A stretch of DNA of 64,000 nucleotides from positions 59,992-123,991 of the forward strand of contig JASANE010029219.1 of the NCBI GenBank assembly GCA_030248225.1. The letters run 5' to 3'. Source of the DNA: Trileptium ribeirensis (lineage: Eukaryota > Nematoda > Enoplea > Enoplida > Thoracostomopsidae). Of the stretch, positions 48,268 through 60,425 are shown piece after piece; within the stretch, counting starts at the first letter, position 1; every line of letters begins with the position of its first letter. Position numbers and translations under genes: made by a program. The notes beneath the pieces are model-generated. The model ran no database searches. It saw nothing but the letters and a program-made list of their open reading frames with translations, and was not told where the DNA came from.

Positions 48268-48413
48268 CAATAAACCCCAAATTTTTCTTAAACTCGGAAT
48301 CAGCGCTAAGTCTTAGCTTTATGTAACTACTGCCTAACTAGAACAGTGTTAAATAACAAGGTGCCGTGTGGCAATTAATCTAAGAAATAAACTGCAAAAT
48401 AATAAGAGACTAC

Positions 48414-48659
48414 TTACTCTGAGATCTCCGATCGCGACTGACTCTGCAAACTAACTGCTGCAGCTAACTCTGCAATCGGTGGCAGCAACTGCCTCTGCGA
48501 ACTAAGGCAGCAACTGCCTCGCTGATCGAACAGAAAACTCACTTTATATACCTTAATATCAGGGAAAGCAAGGCCTAGATCGTTGGCCGAAATTCCAAGA
48601 ACTTTTACGCAATCTTGCAAAGATGCGTAAAATATTTTTGAGAACAAACCAGGCAGCAA
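48414..48659 (-). other. Leader ORF, copy A (possible uORF)
   Basis: An 81-codon ATG frame between the LTR and the hairpin array, open also in fragment B (56329-56574) and copy C (62667-62915, 82 codons, ~15 amino-acid differences). Its second half is built on repeated GGCAGCAACTGCCT-like DNA. No family resemblance. It could supply an upstream start codon for spliced transcripts, but I see no direct evidence for translation. Confidence 0.2.
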
Positions 48660-48924
48660 AAAATTTTAAATTTGACATTTCAAATATATAAAAGTTTTAG
48701 AGCTTTGCTATTAGATTCTAGTACAATTTTATTTCTCAAGAATATTACGAATTATGTTATGTTTAAATCTTTAATATAAACAATAAGATATCTCATAGCT
48801 CGTCATGAAAAACTTTTTTGACATTTCAAAAGAAGTAACTACTAAATTTCCTAGCCCGATGCGGGCACCTTGTATTTTGTAACGAAAATAAAATGGTAGC
48901 TTCAACAAAGCAATACACAATTAA

Positions 48925-49737
48925 TGAACTCAACACCAGCATATGTATAAAGAGTATTTGATGCGCCAACATTCAAACAAAAGCGACATGTTATGTATCT
49001 CTGTGATCAGTCAGTAATGCACATGAAATATGCACATGAAATCAGCACACTGCATTTACGCATTAAAGCCGCAGAAAAACTTCGATGATCAGTGCACGAT
49101 CCTGTAACGCAGATGGTTCATAATAACTTTATAAATTATATTTTTCTATGATATAAAATAAAATTCGAGGTATAAGCATTATTGATCATCATTAGCTAGA
49201 CAAACAATGAGGCACAAGCGGTGGTTCTGCAGGCAATCATTTTTTAGACAAGATAAGACGAAACACGTTGCAAAATAAATTAATCAACCAACGTACGTCG
49301 GTCGCTTCAGAATATTCTACATAGTTTTCAACAAAAATGCATGGCAACGAAAAAAACTGAATTAAATTCTGTTTTCAACAATTTTCCGCAAGCATGGCAG
49401 CTTGTTAGTTTCGACTAGGGAGACTCTACAACGGCATATATATAAGATATATATCATCGCACCAACCGGCCAATATCTATTTAGCAATTCCGTCAAAATC
49501 TCTCGCAATCCACACCCTTGGGCGAGTCACCGCCAACGACAGCGTTGTGATGTTTAGTGTCCCCTCTCATCTTGTTCACAATATGGTCACGATAAAATAA
49601 TCCTACCAAACATCTGTGCTTCAATTCTAGGTCCTTCGCGTTTGCATAGCAAAAATAGTAACGCGCATCCAATGCAGTAGTTCACACTCCAACGAAAACA
49701 CTATACATGCTGCAGTAGCGTTAGTAACTTCGCCTCA
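48925..49737 (-). repeat. LTR 2 (5' LTR of copy A)
   Basis: About 813 bp, same TG...CA ends, and the most diverged of the four LTRs. It has base changes throughout, a changed microsatellite at about 49436-49452, and small indels near 49515 and 49558 that break the frame seen in the other LTRs. Right of it, element similarity stops at CCTCA, so this is a true outer boundary. Confidence 0.75.
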
Positions 49738-52700
49738 CATCCACTGAGAGTGCTAGCGGGAAAACCTTGAAAATGTCTTTTTTGTCTGTCGCTATCATTC
49801 ATAACTCATCTTCGGATGAATGGATTTCGATAATTTTTTTGCTCGATAGCAAATACTCTATTGGAAATATATTGGCCCGCTTTATATTATTGCATTTGCA
49901 GCTGCCCGTAGAGGGCACAAATAAAGATTACAAGCTTTCAAATGAGGTATCGCACGACCTGACCTGCCTGTCAGAAGTTGAGTTATGCATGTCACACGAA
50001 AAACCCACAAACAGACGCTGCAAAATTTCACACTCCTCGCTAGTAAGAATTCTTCGCTTCACTCGTTTCACTCTCACTCAGAAAGCAAAAATGTTTATTA
50101 AAATAATTAGCAATACAGATAAGACACAGTTCTTTAACACCACCAGGTTTAGTTCCATCTCTCGTTTCATCGGCAATTTTAGCCTTATTTCAATAAAACC
50201 ACTCAATATTCTACGCGAATAGCGGTTTTCCTATTCTTTATTTGCCTTTAAGTTTAGGTAGCAATCAACCCCGGTCACCTGACAACTGCACGAGTATCTA
50301 ATTACCTAAACCTAAGCCTTAGATTTATTCTAATATGAGTCCTTATTAAAACCAATAGCCCCCAGGTCGACTGGCGTACTGCGTTAAATTTGAGTTATAC
50401 CAGTTCATGATTAAGTTATCTATTACTTTACTAAGGTTCGTTGTTAAAACATACAAACGCCCCCGGTCGGCTGACGCCTGTAATATTATTTAATACCTCA
50501 ACCTAAGCCTCACATTAGGACTAGTATTTGCCATTATATTTGTGTAGCTGCTCGCGCTCGGGTGGCGAACTACGCTATTATAAAAACTAGTTAGTAGCGG
50601 TCTACTACTGTCCAGTTACTTTCTCAAATTTTTGTTCCCCGGTGGGCTGACCAGTTGGTTATTAGGAATATTAGTCGGCTCGATGGAGTATTCGAACCCA
50701 CGCCCCTTACTCGCCCGGTCTACTCAAGCATAACACATCCTGTTGAGCCGTCCCGGTCGGCGGACAACCCGACAAGTCGTGATACTGCCCGCTAAGCTCT
50801 CCTACTCTACTCGCCTTGGAATTACTCACTCGACACTTTGGTCCGATAGTGTGAAATATTACTAATTATTAGTTACTTCATAGAGTACCACTCTTAATAT
50901 CAATTATTAGCCTTAAGTTTTATCCGGGAAGCTATTATCACTACGGTAAATACTAATTGTGCATTAATATACTCATTTGCAAATTTGTGCACGTACCAAA
51001 AGCAATAAGTTGCAATTACCGAGTGTTTCAAAACGACGCGCAATCCTTTTTGTGCCACCACCACAAATGTTCTTAATTAAACCAGAAAGCCATGAAAAAG
51101 CAATAAGATTCGCTTTTGAACTCGAAGCCATAAATTTATGGCTTCCAAATGGGTAGGGGTTGGTGGGTATTTTGGTTATGACGGCTATCCGATTTAAAAA
51201 GGGGACAGGATTCGTCACCTGAAGATGTGTGGTTCGAGGTGTGGCCAGTAGTATACCGGTGGGAAAGTATATACGTTGGCTAGCGCTTCCACTTTTACAA
51301 TCGGTGCTCTTGTCCTATATTTTGCGTTGCGGTGTGGTGCTGCTCTAGTCACTCCAGATTTATACAATAAGCACCAAACCCTTGGCAAGAATAGTTTATT
51401 TCAAAATATGATAAAAATGCTAAGGCACACAATGTTCTAGCACCCGTAGCTTAGTTCGTGACACCGTACTTTAGTACCCGGATAAGCTAATTTGTGTAAG
51501 ATTCCACCGGTAGCTTTGGCTCCGCTTCTACTTTAGCTGTTTCTATAATTTGGCCATTTCATCACTCGTTGCTTAATAGTCCCGGTTTCTGATACTTTTA
51601 TCTTTAGGTTACGTACTGTTTTATTACTCCTCTTGAGAGGTTGGCACGACTATCCCTGACTGGCTGGTAACTATACGACTATATGAATACCTCGCTAGTC
51701 CAAAGTGTAGCGGGGCGGGGGCAGCATTTTCGGCTGCCCCCCCGCTCAAAGCCCACTGCTGAGAAATATAAACATCTAAACGCGACAAAATCCGGCAAAA
51801 AATTGCTCTCCCGCAAAATCCGGCAGGTGAGCCGGGGGATAATTTCCGAGGTTTGGACCAGCCAGAATACCTTAGCCTAAGTTCTTAGATTTAGACTTAT
51901 ACATTCTTATTTAGCGGGTTACGATTTGAGCGATCGTCGGTTATATTTAGGTTAGCTGGTAATCTAATACTACTATTGTAAGTTTATACAACCGACTCCC
52001 GACTGGCTAGCCGACTGCAGGGTATATAATTGATTACCTAAACCTAGACCTTAGAACTACGCTAATACTTACCGGTTATATTAAACAAGCCGCCCCCGAC
52101 TGGCTGACGAACTACGTTAAATACAACTGCGCTGTACCGGTCGACTACTATTCAGTCGAACTTTTCTCAAAAGACAAGCCCCCGACTGGCTGGCTTATCG
52201 GATGATTTGGGATAAAGTGGTGCTCGAGAGGGGATTCCACTCCCCGTACTCGCCCGGTCTTCTCAACAATAGCACTTCTTGCTGAACCGCCCCGACCTGA
52301 CCCAACAAGTCCACTACTAACCAAAAGTCCACCTGCACTCTCACCCGGATGTTACTAACTCAACATGTAAGGGCCGAATTTGTAAGCTATTATTAACTCG
52401 TATCTGTTATTACGACTCCGCTCCTGTTAAGCTACTTATAACCACCTCAGTTCTAGTGTTTTTATTCGGGAATTTATTAATACTAAGCTTCTTTACTAAT
52501 TATAATTAAATTACTTATGTGTGAAGTTTAACACCAACGTTTCCATTCTTTGACCTAGAACCACAAATAAAACAACAAGAAAAACCACGAATAAGATACA
52601 ATTCTTTTTGCCTTCTCTATCATAAAACACCGTTGGTAAGCCTCAAAAATTTAAGCCAAGACTCCACAATCCTTTCTAGAAGACAATTGTCACTTCCTGG

Positions 52701-54234
52701 TAATAGCCTGATAAATATCATACACAACGCCGCTTGAGACACGTGGATATGAACTCGGTCGATGAGCTAGGTAAGCGACTCCAAGAAAGAAGATAAAATG
52801 ATTTAAAGCTATAATCAATAAAACGTATTAGATCAGTAAGCGACTATTCTCCACGACATCCGGATCAAGACTGATTAAACTAAAAATAAAACTTTTAAAC
52901 CTAAGTTAGCTAATAAGTAAAACGAATATTTAATATTCAAATAAATTAAACTGTTATTTTATTCGTTCCGAATTGGGGTGGGGGTTGGACTATAATTTAT
53001 TATAGCGGTTATCGGATTATTAAATTGGGACGGGATTCGTCACTCGAAGATGTGTGGTCCGTACGCGTGGCCAGTAGTATGCCGGTGGGGATTATTTATT
53101 GTTCCTTGGCGCGCGTTCTTAGGTCAGCGTAGTGTTATTTTCTATGGCGCGGCTGAATGACTATTCGATTTGCTCAACGCTTGTTTCCGATATATAGTCA
53201 AACCAGCCGAAGTTAGAATTTTTACTCAAAGTTAGTAAATCACACAACAATTGATAATACGGTTCGGTCCCACGTAACGCCACTATTAAAATACCTTGTC
53301 TTATGACTTCCAAATGTTTGACCACCTCCCGTCAACTTATTCTCGCCACTCTAATATTCGAACTCCAAATATTCTTGACACTCTGTGATTAAAAACCTGT
53401 GGCACCTTGACAGCATACGATTTTCGTGACTAAGCCTTGTACTAAATATTTCTCTGAAACTCACTTTTGAACGCACTATTATTCTAAGTAAGTTATTTAG
53501 TACTTGTGATTAGGGTATGTATTACCAATTCCTCTTGTAAGGTTTGTGCAACATCGCCGGACGGTTCGACCCGTGCGTTTCTTTAAATTCCTTAACATTT
53601 GTCTTAGATTTACACTAGTACTTCCTTATAAATTCATCTTTTGAGGTTGGCACGAGATCGCCGGACGGTTCGATCCGTTCGTTTATCAGAGTACCTTAAC
53701 CTCTGCCTTAGAGTTGCGCTATTTAGTTTCCTTAGAGCTACCAGTGCCGGACGGTTCACTGACAGATCCTAAGTAATTGATATCTATTATATACTTTCCC
53801 TTTGGGGTTGGTACGTAGCCGCAGGACGGTTCGACTCGTACGTTTATTTAATTACCTTATCCTTTTCCTTAGAATCAGGCTATTTAGTTTCCGTATGTTA
53901 ACGTTCCCGCTGCCGGACGGTTCAGCTAGGCGCGTACTATTTCGAATACGGTTATGGTTAGTTTACGCTAGTACTCACTCAGAGTTTTTACTTGGGAAAT
54001 ACTAGGAATAAAATAAATTATTAATAACTTGATAAATATCTATTTGTATAGCGTAGTTATAACTCAACGTTAATTTGATAGGGCTCGATCATATACTCAA
54101 TTCGGTCAAACGTACTCATTTTCGGCTTAGCAGGATATTCGCGGTCTATATATATTCAAAACCAAAAATCCTATTGTTGAAGCCAAGTTACAGTAATCAG
54201 ATACACCGATATGTAATCAGTAAAAACGAGAGAT
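49738..54234. repeat. Degenerate C-rich tandem repeat field between LTR copies
   Basis: Subunits of roughly 110-190 bp begin with ATTACCTAAACCTAAGCCTTAG (or variants at 50300, 50488, 51866, 52030, 53575, 53688, 53845). They contain a GC-rich core, either CCCCCGACTGGCTGACGAAC-type (50360-52190) or GCCGGACGGTTCGA-type (53555-53930). A larger duplication is marked by GATTCGTCAC..GAAGATGTGTGG..GTGGCCAGTAGTAT at 51207-51262 and 53034-53085. The 151-codon plus frame at 49767-50222 resembles no family. Could be a satellite or decayed LTR sequence. Confidence 0.55.
51693..51864. mobile_element. Small GC-rich hAT-like MITE with perfect 8-bp target duplication
   Basis: A 172-bp element of the same family as 24992-25218 (shared CAAAATCCGGCAAAAAA and GGCAGGTGAGCCGGGGG). 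Termini CGCTAGTCCAAA and, complemented, TGGCTGGTCCAAA. It is flanked by identical GAATACCT at 51685-51692 and 51865-51872. It splits one of the tandem repeat subunits. Confidence 0.85.
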
Positions 54235-55553
54235 TGCCTGTAGCGGCGCAGTTGCAACCTGCCCAACAGTAGTGGTGTCCACAACACTAGTATTCTTCGG
54301 ACGACTTGCCATAGGGCCTACGTTTGGAATATTTGGCCGAGAGTTCGGTGGCAACGGTCGTCGGAAATTTTGTGAAAAATTGCCTCGAGGCTGCATATTA
54401 TAATTGGAAGGTCGGTTATTTTGCCGATTGGCATTATTTTGATCACCTCTTAACAGGCAGCTCATGGCCATGTGGCCCATTCTTCCACAGTTATAACACC
54501 GTGGACCCCTAGGAGAAAAATTTTGTGATACGTTGTTGTCAATAAACGGTCTATTATTAGGCCGCCTATTTTGATTTGGGCCAAAAGTGGATGGACGCGG
54601 ACGGTTATCCCGTCTCGGACCGTTATTCCTAACCCGTTGTAATGTATTTGCAATTTCCTTTTGATTTTTAGCCAATAGCTCCATACACTGAGCCACTTTG
54701 TGCAATGTTTGATCACGAACTAGTGTGTTAGTTGTACTAGCAAGGCTCACTGTGTGGACCCAGGTCCACATAAGACCGCTTGCATATCTAAGCGCTGCTC
54801 CAGATCTTCAGCCTGGCGTAGTGTATTAGGCATATCACGAAAGACATGCGGTTTTATTTCCGATCGGAGGTCACTAAAAAATGGACTGATAATTTTTCGT
54901 TGCAAATTCTCGTCAGTCTCATGTGGGTATATGCTCCTACAGGCCTTCTTAATTGCCTTCAGATAGGCAGTCAGTGACTCGCCACTCAATTGCTGGCGTT
55001 GTTCAAGCGCCGCTTCGTCTAACAAAGACCACTCTGGTGTCAACAAAGCGTTCTTTAACGATCGCACCAGATCATTATAATTTCTCTTGGATGCATCCGG
55101 TAGGCGGTCATATGTGTCCTTAGCTCTATCTCTGAAGTATGCCGGCAGAACTTTTAACTTCATGTTATCGTCAATTATTCTAGCATCACAAACAGAATTA
55201 AAATTTTCTAGCCAAGAGTTAAAATCCTGACCAGTAAGATCTCCTCGGAAGGGCTTGATGGTGAACTCATTCTCATTGCCCAACTGAACTCGCTGTAAAA
55301 TCTCGTCAAAATCATTAGAAAGATCTCTCAGACCATTATCAAGCCTTGAAGCTAGATCTTTTATAACATGATCAAGCTGACCAATATTCTTCACCAATGT
55401 ATCCATAACCTCAATTTCAACTTCTGTCTCAAAAAATGAACTTTCGTCTTCGTCGTCAGTCGGCTCTAAGTTAGCCAAATGTGCACTACGTAACTTATAA
55501 ATGGCCGTACTTGTACGAATTTTAGGCGACTCTACTTCTAGTAATGCAACCAA
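54235..55553 (-). pseudogene. gag, fragment B (best-preserved copy, truncated at its 3' end)
   Basis: Two overlapping frames. 55553-54747 (268 residues) is the matrix/capsid-like half with an intact FNSWLENF...LPAYFRDRA...TPEWSLLDEA...LSGESLTAYL pattern. 54771-54235 is the nucleocapsid half with a complete CX2CX4HX4C knuckle (CYNCGRMGHMAMSC, near 54475-54515). The frames are out of phase by one base at an 18-nt palindrome (54752-54769). All three copies have this shift. The element is cut at 54235, exactly where copies A and C have ACAAGGTGCC. Confidence 0.75.
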
Positions 55554-55793
55554 GTCCTTTTAATCCGGTTAGGAAAATCGGGTCTCGGTGGGACCTCCAA
55601 CTGTAGCGAAGCTAGTCCTAATAGGTATAAAATACTTCAACTTTTCCAACGATGACCTAGTGTAATAGTAGCACTCAGAACCTAGGACTTCACTTGCTAC
55701 ACAAATATAATAAGCACCTAACTTAATATTACTAAGATAAATAATTGTACGGCAATAAAATAATGAATTGTTTGAATTGACATGGTGGATCTA

Positions 55794-56182
55794 AGGATCC
55801 AAATAATAAATTAATATTAATAGTCGAGCAAACTTTATGAACTACAAGGTGGATCCGTCGATCCGGGCCTAAGCTTTGACTTAAGCTTAGCTCAGCCTAG
55901 TCAATATATTTTATCGGAGCACCCTTGTGCTCTCAAGTAAACAAATTTTCGGAGCACCCTTGTGCTCTCAATAGAAAATTTTAGGAGCAGCCCTCTGCTC
56001 TCAAGAAGAGATTTTTCCGGAGCAGCCCTCTGCTCTCAATAACCCAAGAAAATGTGGAGCAGCCCTCTGCTCTCAATAACCCAACAAAATGTGGAGCACC
56101 CCGTGTGCTCTCAAAGACCCACTAGTAAATGGAGCACCCCTGTGCTCTCAATAGTAAATTTTCGGAGCAGCCAGTCTGCTCT
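55794..56182. repeat. Leader hairpin array, fragment B
   Basis: Same eight GAGCA-type hairpins as copy A, starting at 55917, with the same C/G order of the closing pair, and the three upstream hairpins. One loop differs (CCTT in unit 2) and one base is corrected after unit 6. Nearly identical to copy A over the whole leader. Confidence 0.85.
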
Positions 56183-56833
56183 CAATAAACCCCAAATTTT
56201 TCTTAAACTCGGAATCAGCGCTAAGTCTTAGCTTTATGTAACTACTGCCTAGCTAGAACAGTGTTAAATAACAAGGTGCCGTGTGGCAATTAAGCTAAGA
56301 AATAAACTGCAAAATAATAAGAGACTACTTACTCTGAGATCTCCGATCGCGACTGACTCTGCAAACTAACTGCTGCAGCTAACTCTGCAATCGGTGGCAG
56401 CAACTGCCTCTGCGAACTAAGGCAGCAACTGCCTCGCTGATCGAACAGAAAACTCACTTTATATACCTTAATATCAGGGAAAGCAAGGCCTAGATCGTTG
56501 GCCGAAATTCCAAGAACTTTTACGCAATCTTGCAAAGATGCGTAAAATATTTTTGAGAACAAACCACGCAGCAAAAAATTTTAAATTTGACATTTCAAAT
56601 ATATAAAAGTTTTAGAGCTTTCCTATTAGATTCTAGTACAATTTTATTTCTCAAGAATATTACGAATTATTTTATGTTTAAATCTTTAATATAAACAATA
56701 AGATATCTCATAGCTCGTCATGAAAAACTTTTTTGACATTTCAAAAGAACTACTAAATTTCATAGCCCGATGCGGGCACCTTGTATTTTGTAACGAAAAT
56801 AAAATTGTAGCTTCAACAAAGCAACACAATTAA

Positions 56834-57646
56834 TGAACTCAACACCAGCATATGTATAAAGAGTATTTGATGCGCCAACATTCAAACAAAAGCGACATTA
56901 TGTTATGTATCTCTGTGATCAGTCAGTAATGCACATGAAATATGCACATGAAATCAGCACACTGCAGTTACGCATTAAAGCCGCAGAAAAACTTCGATGA
57001 TCAGGCACGATCCTGTAACGCAGATGGTTCATAATAACTTCTTAAATTATATTTTTCTATGATATAAAATAAAATTCGAGATATAAGCATTATTGATCAT
57101 CATTAGCTAGACAAAACAATGAGGCACCAAGCGGTGTTTCTGCAGGCAATCATTTTTTAGACAAGATAAGACGAAACACGTTGCAAAATAAATTAATCAA
57201 AATACGTACGTCGGTCGCTTCAGAATATTTTACATAGTTTTCAACGAAAATGCATGGCAACGAAAAAAACTGAATTAAATTCTGTTTTCAACAATTTTCC
57301 GCAAGCATGGTAGCTTGTTAGTTTCGACTAGGGAGACTCTACAACGGCGCAAAAATATATATCATCGCACCAACCGGCCAATATCTATTTAGCAATTCCG
57401 TCAAAATCGCTCGCAATCCACACCCCTTGGGCAAGTCACCGCCAGCGTCAGCGTTGTGATGTTTACTGCCCTCTCTCATCTTGTTCACAATGTGGTCAGG
57501 ATAAAATAATCCTACCAAACGTCTGTGCTTCAATTTTTGATCCTTCGCGTTTGCATAGCAAAAATAGTAACGCGCACCCAATGCAGTAGTTCACACTCCA
57601 AGGAAAATACTATATATACTGCAGTAGTGTTAGTAACTTCGCCTCA
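56834..57646 (-). repeat. LTR 3 (shared by fragment B and copy C)
   Basis: About 813 bp, nearly identical to LTR 1. Its minus-strand upstream side joins the protease end of copy C and its downstream side joins the leader of fragment B, so it serves as 3' LTR of C and 5' LTR of B at once. Confidence 0.8.
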
Positions 57647-58075
57647 CTACGCCCGCGTTTTATGGCGAGGCCTCATGAGCCAAAAATAAAGTATTACTGC
57701 TTGTAGGTAAATAATTTAGTGTTGCAATTTCATTGATTTCACTAAACGTTATACAGCCCAATCAAAAATTACATAAAACAACGTCCATTCAAAAACAAAA
57801 AATATTGTGTGATAACAAGGTGCCTGTACAGGCATTTGAGAATTGGCTTGTCAATAATATGCTAGTAATGGAATCAATTTGATTGTGATGGTGGCGCTAC
57901 AATTTTTCTTTCACTGGACGATACTTAATACATATATATGCTGCCCTTAAATCAAATTCTCTCTTAATTTTTTTCGTTTGGTTCAAAAATAGTATCTTCT
58001 TTTCCCCTGAAGCCGTCAACCCTAGAAGGTATAACAACTACGATCTAGGGGGGATCGTAACGACAGAGTCTAAAC

Positions 58076-58521
58076 GGACCCAGCCGGTGTGGCATCCCGT
58101 CTATGAGCAACTGGTGTTTCTGGTAGTTGATACACACAGTGCCTAGTTGTTGTAAAACATCTACGCCGATGATTACAGAACGGGTGCAATAATCCGAGAC
58201 GAAGACGTGAAAAGCAAAAATTCGATTACCGATTTCCAGAGCGACTTAGGTGTCTCCTTTCATCTGTAAACTGTGACCGGTTATGCCAACTGCTCAGGTC
58301 CAAGGCACTGAGACGTAAGTCATCCTCTGAAAATCCTAGGCTATTGAATGTATCAGAAGACATTATTGTTGTTACTACTGGTATCCAAAGCACCGGTGAA
58401 CTGTTTTCCATCTATTGTTACCTTAATTTCTGACGCTGCTTTTCCAACCGTGAACACGGTTTCAGCAGTCGCTCTGATTGTCTCTTGATTATTATCAGGT
58501 TGATGTGATTTTCCACGACAA
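58076..58521 (-). pseudogene. Retropepsin remnant, copy C
   Basis: Same sequence and same lesions as in copy A: D-T-S in place of D-T-G at about 58377-58385, a stop shortly after, then the IIGVDVLQQLG block. One small indel near 58045 (fewer G in a run) distinguishes it downstream. Confidence 0.7.
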
Positions 58522-58539
58522 AACGGTAACTCACATACC

Positions 58540-60425
58540 TCAATGGCTGAATGATCCGGCTGGACAGATACAAATCCCTAAACGGGCTATCACAATGTAG
58601 TGATTAGGGCGGGCTTCCACCCATTTACTGCGTGGTCGGTATTTTACTGGTCTTTCCGACATCTCTGTGTTCCCGGTCACCGGGTAGGGGGCAGAACCTG
58701 AGCAGCAACAACTAATAAATTTGTTACATTTTTTCCAACATACGTGCAAAAGACACAGAAGAATTATTACGATAACAAGGGCAGGCACAAGATACATGAC
58801 TTCGCTAGGTACGTCCATGTCGTCCTGCATCAAGTACTGCAACTCACGCTTTAACCTTTGATTGGTTAAAGCAGAGTGATACTTAACATATTTAAATTTA
58901 CTCCAGCTAGGTGGTGCAATAACCAAGAAATTGAGATTTATTTTTCCAAACTGTTGCATGAACACCTCGAAATCTTGTACTGGCCTATAACTAGACATTA
59001 ATACCCGATCTCCTACAATTAGCATTGAAAAATTTGAGTGTGCAAGGAACATTACACCATGCTTTGGCACCTGTAATTTATCGGTTTAGTAATTTTGCCC
59101 CGGCTGAATTCGCGTAACGTGCACGTACTCTTCGGATGTTCTAACTAGAATACCCACACGTGTACTTTGAATTACAGTTTCTAGGGAGTATTGTTTAATG
59201 TCAAATATACAAGCCTCATTAACCGTTGAATTTTTCAAATCATGAAGACAACTATCACTGATACTTGAGGGTAGGGCACCGCGATCACAAAACCACAATC
59301 CGGTGGTTTTGTGGCACCCCTCAGATCTTACCTCAAGAAAATATCCCCTGTTGAGAGTCTTATCGTATGTAATATATTGTGGCAATGACAGCCTGGCAGT
59401 AACATTTGTATTCTTATTATTAAACCCTGCGTTAACGACCCGCATAAGCGGTAGGATATTCTCCACCCGCATGCGCGGTATTTCTAGTATAACGCCACCT
59501 GGTGTCTACAATGTCCATTAAAACTGGGTACACCTTAACGAAATGATAAAATAAACTTGGATCATGCACGTATACTGTATCATGCAATGTAATTTCTTTT
59601 TGTACTAACAGCCTTTTTGTGAAGCTGTCAGTATGTCAGCACAAAGTGTTCCACTGTTACTAGCTAGCACCATGGCTTTAATTATATTGCGGACCTCATT
59701 CAAAAAGAAATTTGTTTGAGCCATAAAATGTGTCCACGCTACATGACAGTGCACTCTAATGATACTGTGGTTTGTTCTATATATCGGACAATATCATGCG
59801 TTATTGCAAAAATTCTCTCTTGATTCACGGTTAACTGTTGAATCTGCTACGAATCTTTAATAAGCTGTTTCCCAAAAACCCGGACAGAGTTTCTTAACGC
59901 AGTAATTTTTGGTGTTAAGTGCGACATTTGTATACTGTTAGCTATTCCCATGCCGATGCCTGCCACTGATGCGACACCAGCCAGGGCCACACCAATAAAA
60001 CGTTTTCCCTCCTAGCCTGAACAAACGTACATGCAAACGGCTTATCTGTACATATGCTTTGTAGTAAAGCTTCATAGAAGCTAGGGTCGATCGAATCCTA
60101 AAAATTTTGACTGAATTTGATAAAAGCTTTTCGTGATTCTTCATGCAATATTTGATGGCCAGTGCAATTACAGTCTTTTGGATTGACTGAAAATCGCACT
60201 ACATTCTTACAGGCCTCATGTTGTTCGTGCCTAGTGTGCATCAGTATAGGTACATACACTGAATCCGAGGCTGTCATTACCAGGCCTTCCGGGACAAACC
60301 TAACCCCAAACGATGGGAATAGATGGGGATGAAGTTTATTCAACGTTTTGGTTAATGCTAGTTCTGCTGGTGATATCATTAAGAACAAAACATTAACCCC
60401 AAAAACAAATATGAAAATTTATATG
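58540..60425 (-). pseudogene. Envelope glycoprotein remnant, copy C
   Basis: Colinear with copy A: signal-like segment without ATG, ectodomain start at 60388, cleavage site and fusion-peptide-like helix, Cys-containing domain (59472-59086), membrane helix and Cys-rich tail (59070-58540). Stops and frameshifts fall at the same places as in A. A one-base difference near 59100 gives a different end to the middle frame (GQNY rather than GAKLLNR). Confidence 0.65.

Larger units (their letters stand above)
42559..49737 (-). mobile_element. LTR retroelement copy A: LTR-leader-gag-env-protease-LTR, no polymerase
   Basis: Runs right to left: 5' LTR 49737-48925, hairpin leader, gag pseudogene, envelope remnant, retropepsin remnant, 3' LTR 43369-42559. 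LTRs begin TGAGGCGAAG and end GAGTTCA (TG...CA). The two LTRs of this copy differ at many sites and by indels. The 3' LTR is nearly identical to the one at 56834-57646. No RT, RNase H or integrase motif is present between the LTRs. Confidence 0.75.

Noticed and set aside
48001..48268. CRISPR-like array of ~17-bp repeats with ~18-bp spacers
   Set aside because: The repeats are self-complementary hairpins, the spacers are similar AT-rich sequence rather than unique, there are no cas genes, and the context is an animal LTR element present in three copies.
49767..50222. 151-codon plus-strand frame
   Set aside because: No recognisable motif, and its start lies in a dispersed repeat also seen at 22.4 and 23.4 kb.
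50695..50767. tRNA-like sequence (complement ends in GGGTTCGAATACTCC and a near 7-bp acceptor stem)
   Set aside because: No A-box or D-arm, no clear anticodon stem, and a diverged relative in the same tandem repeat field (near 52230-52300) shows it is part of that repeat.
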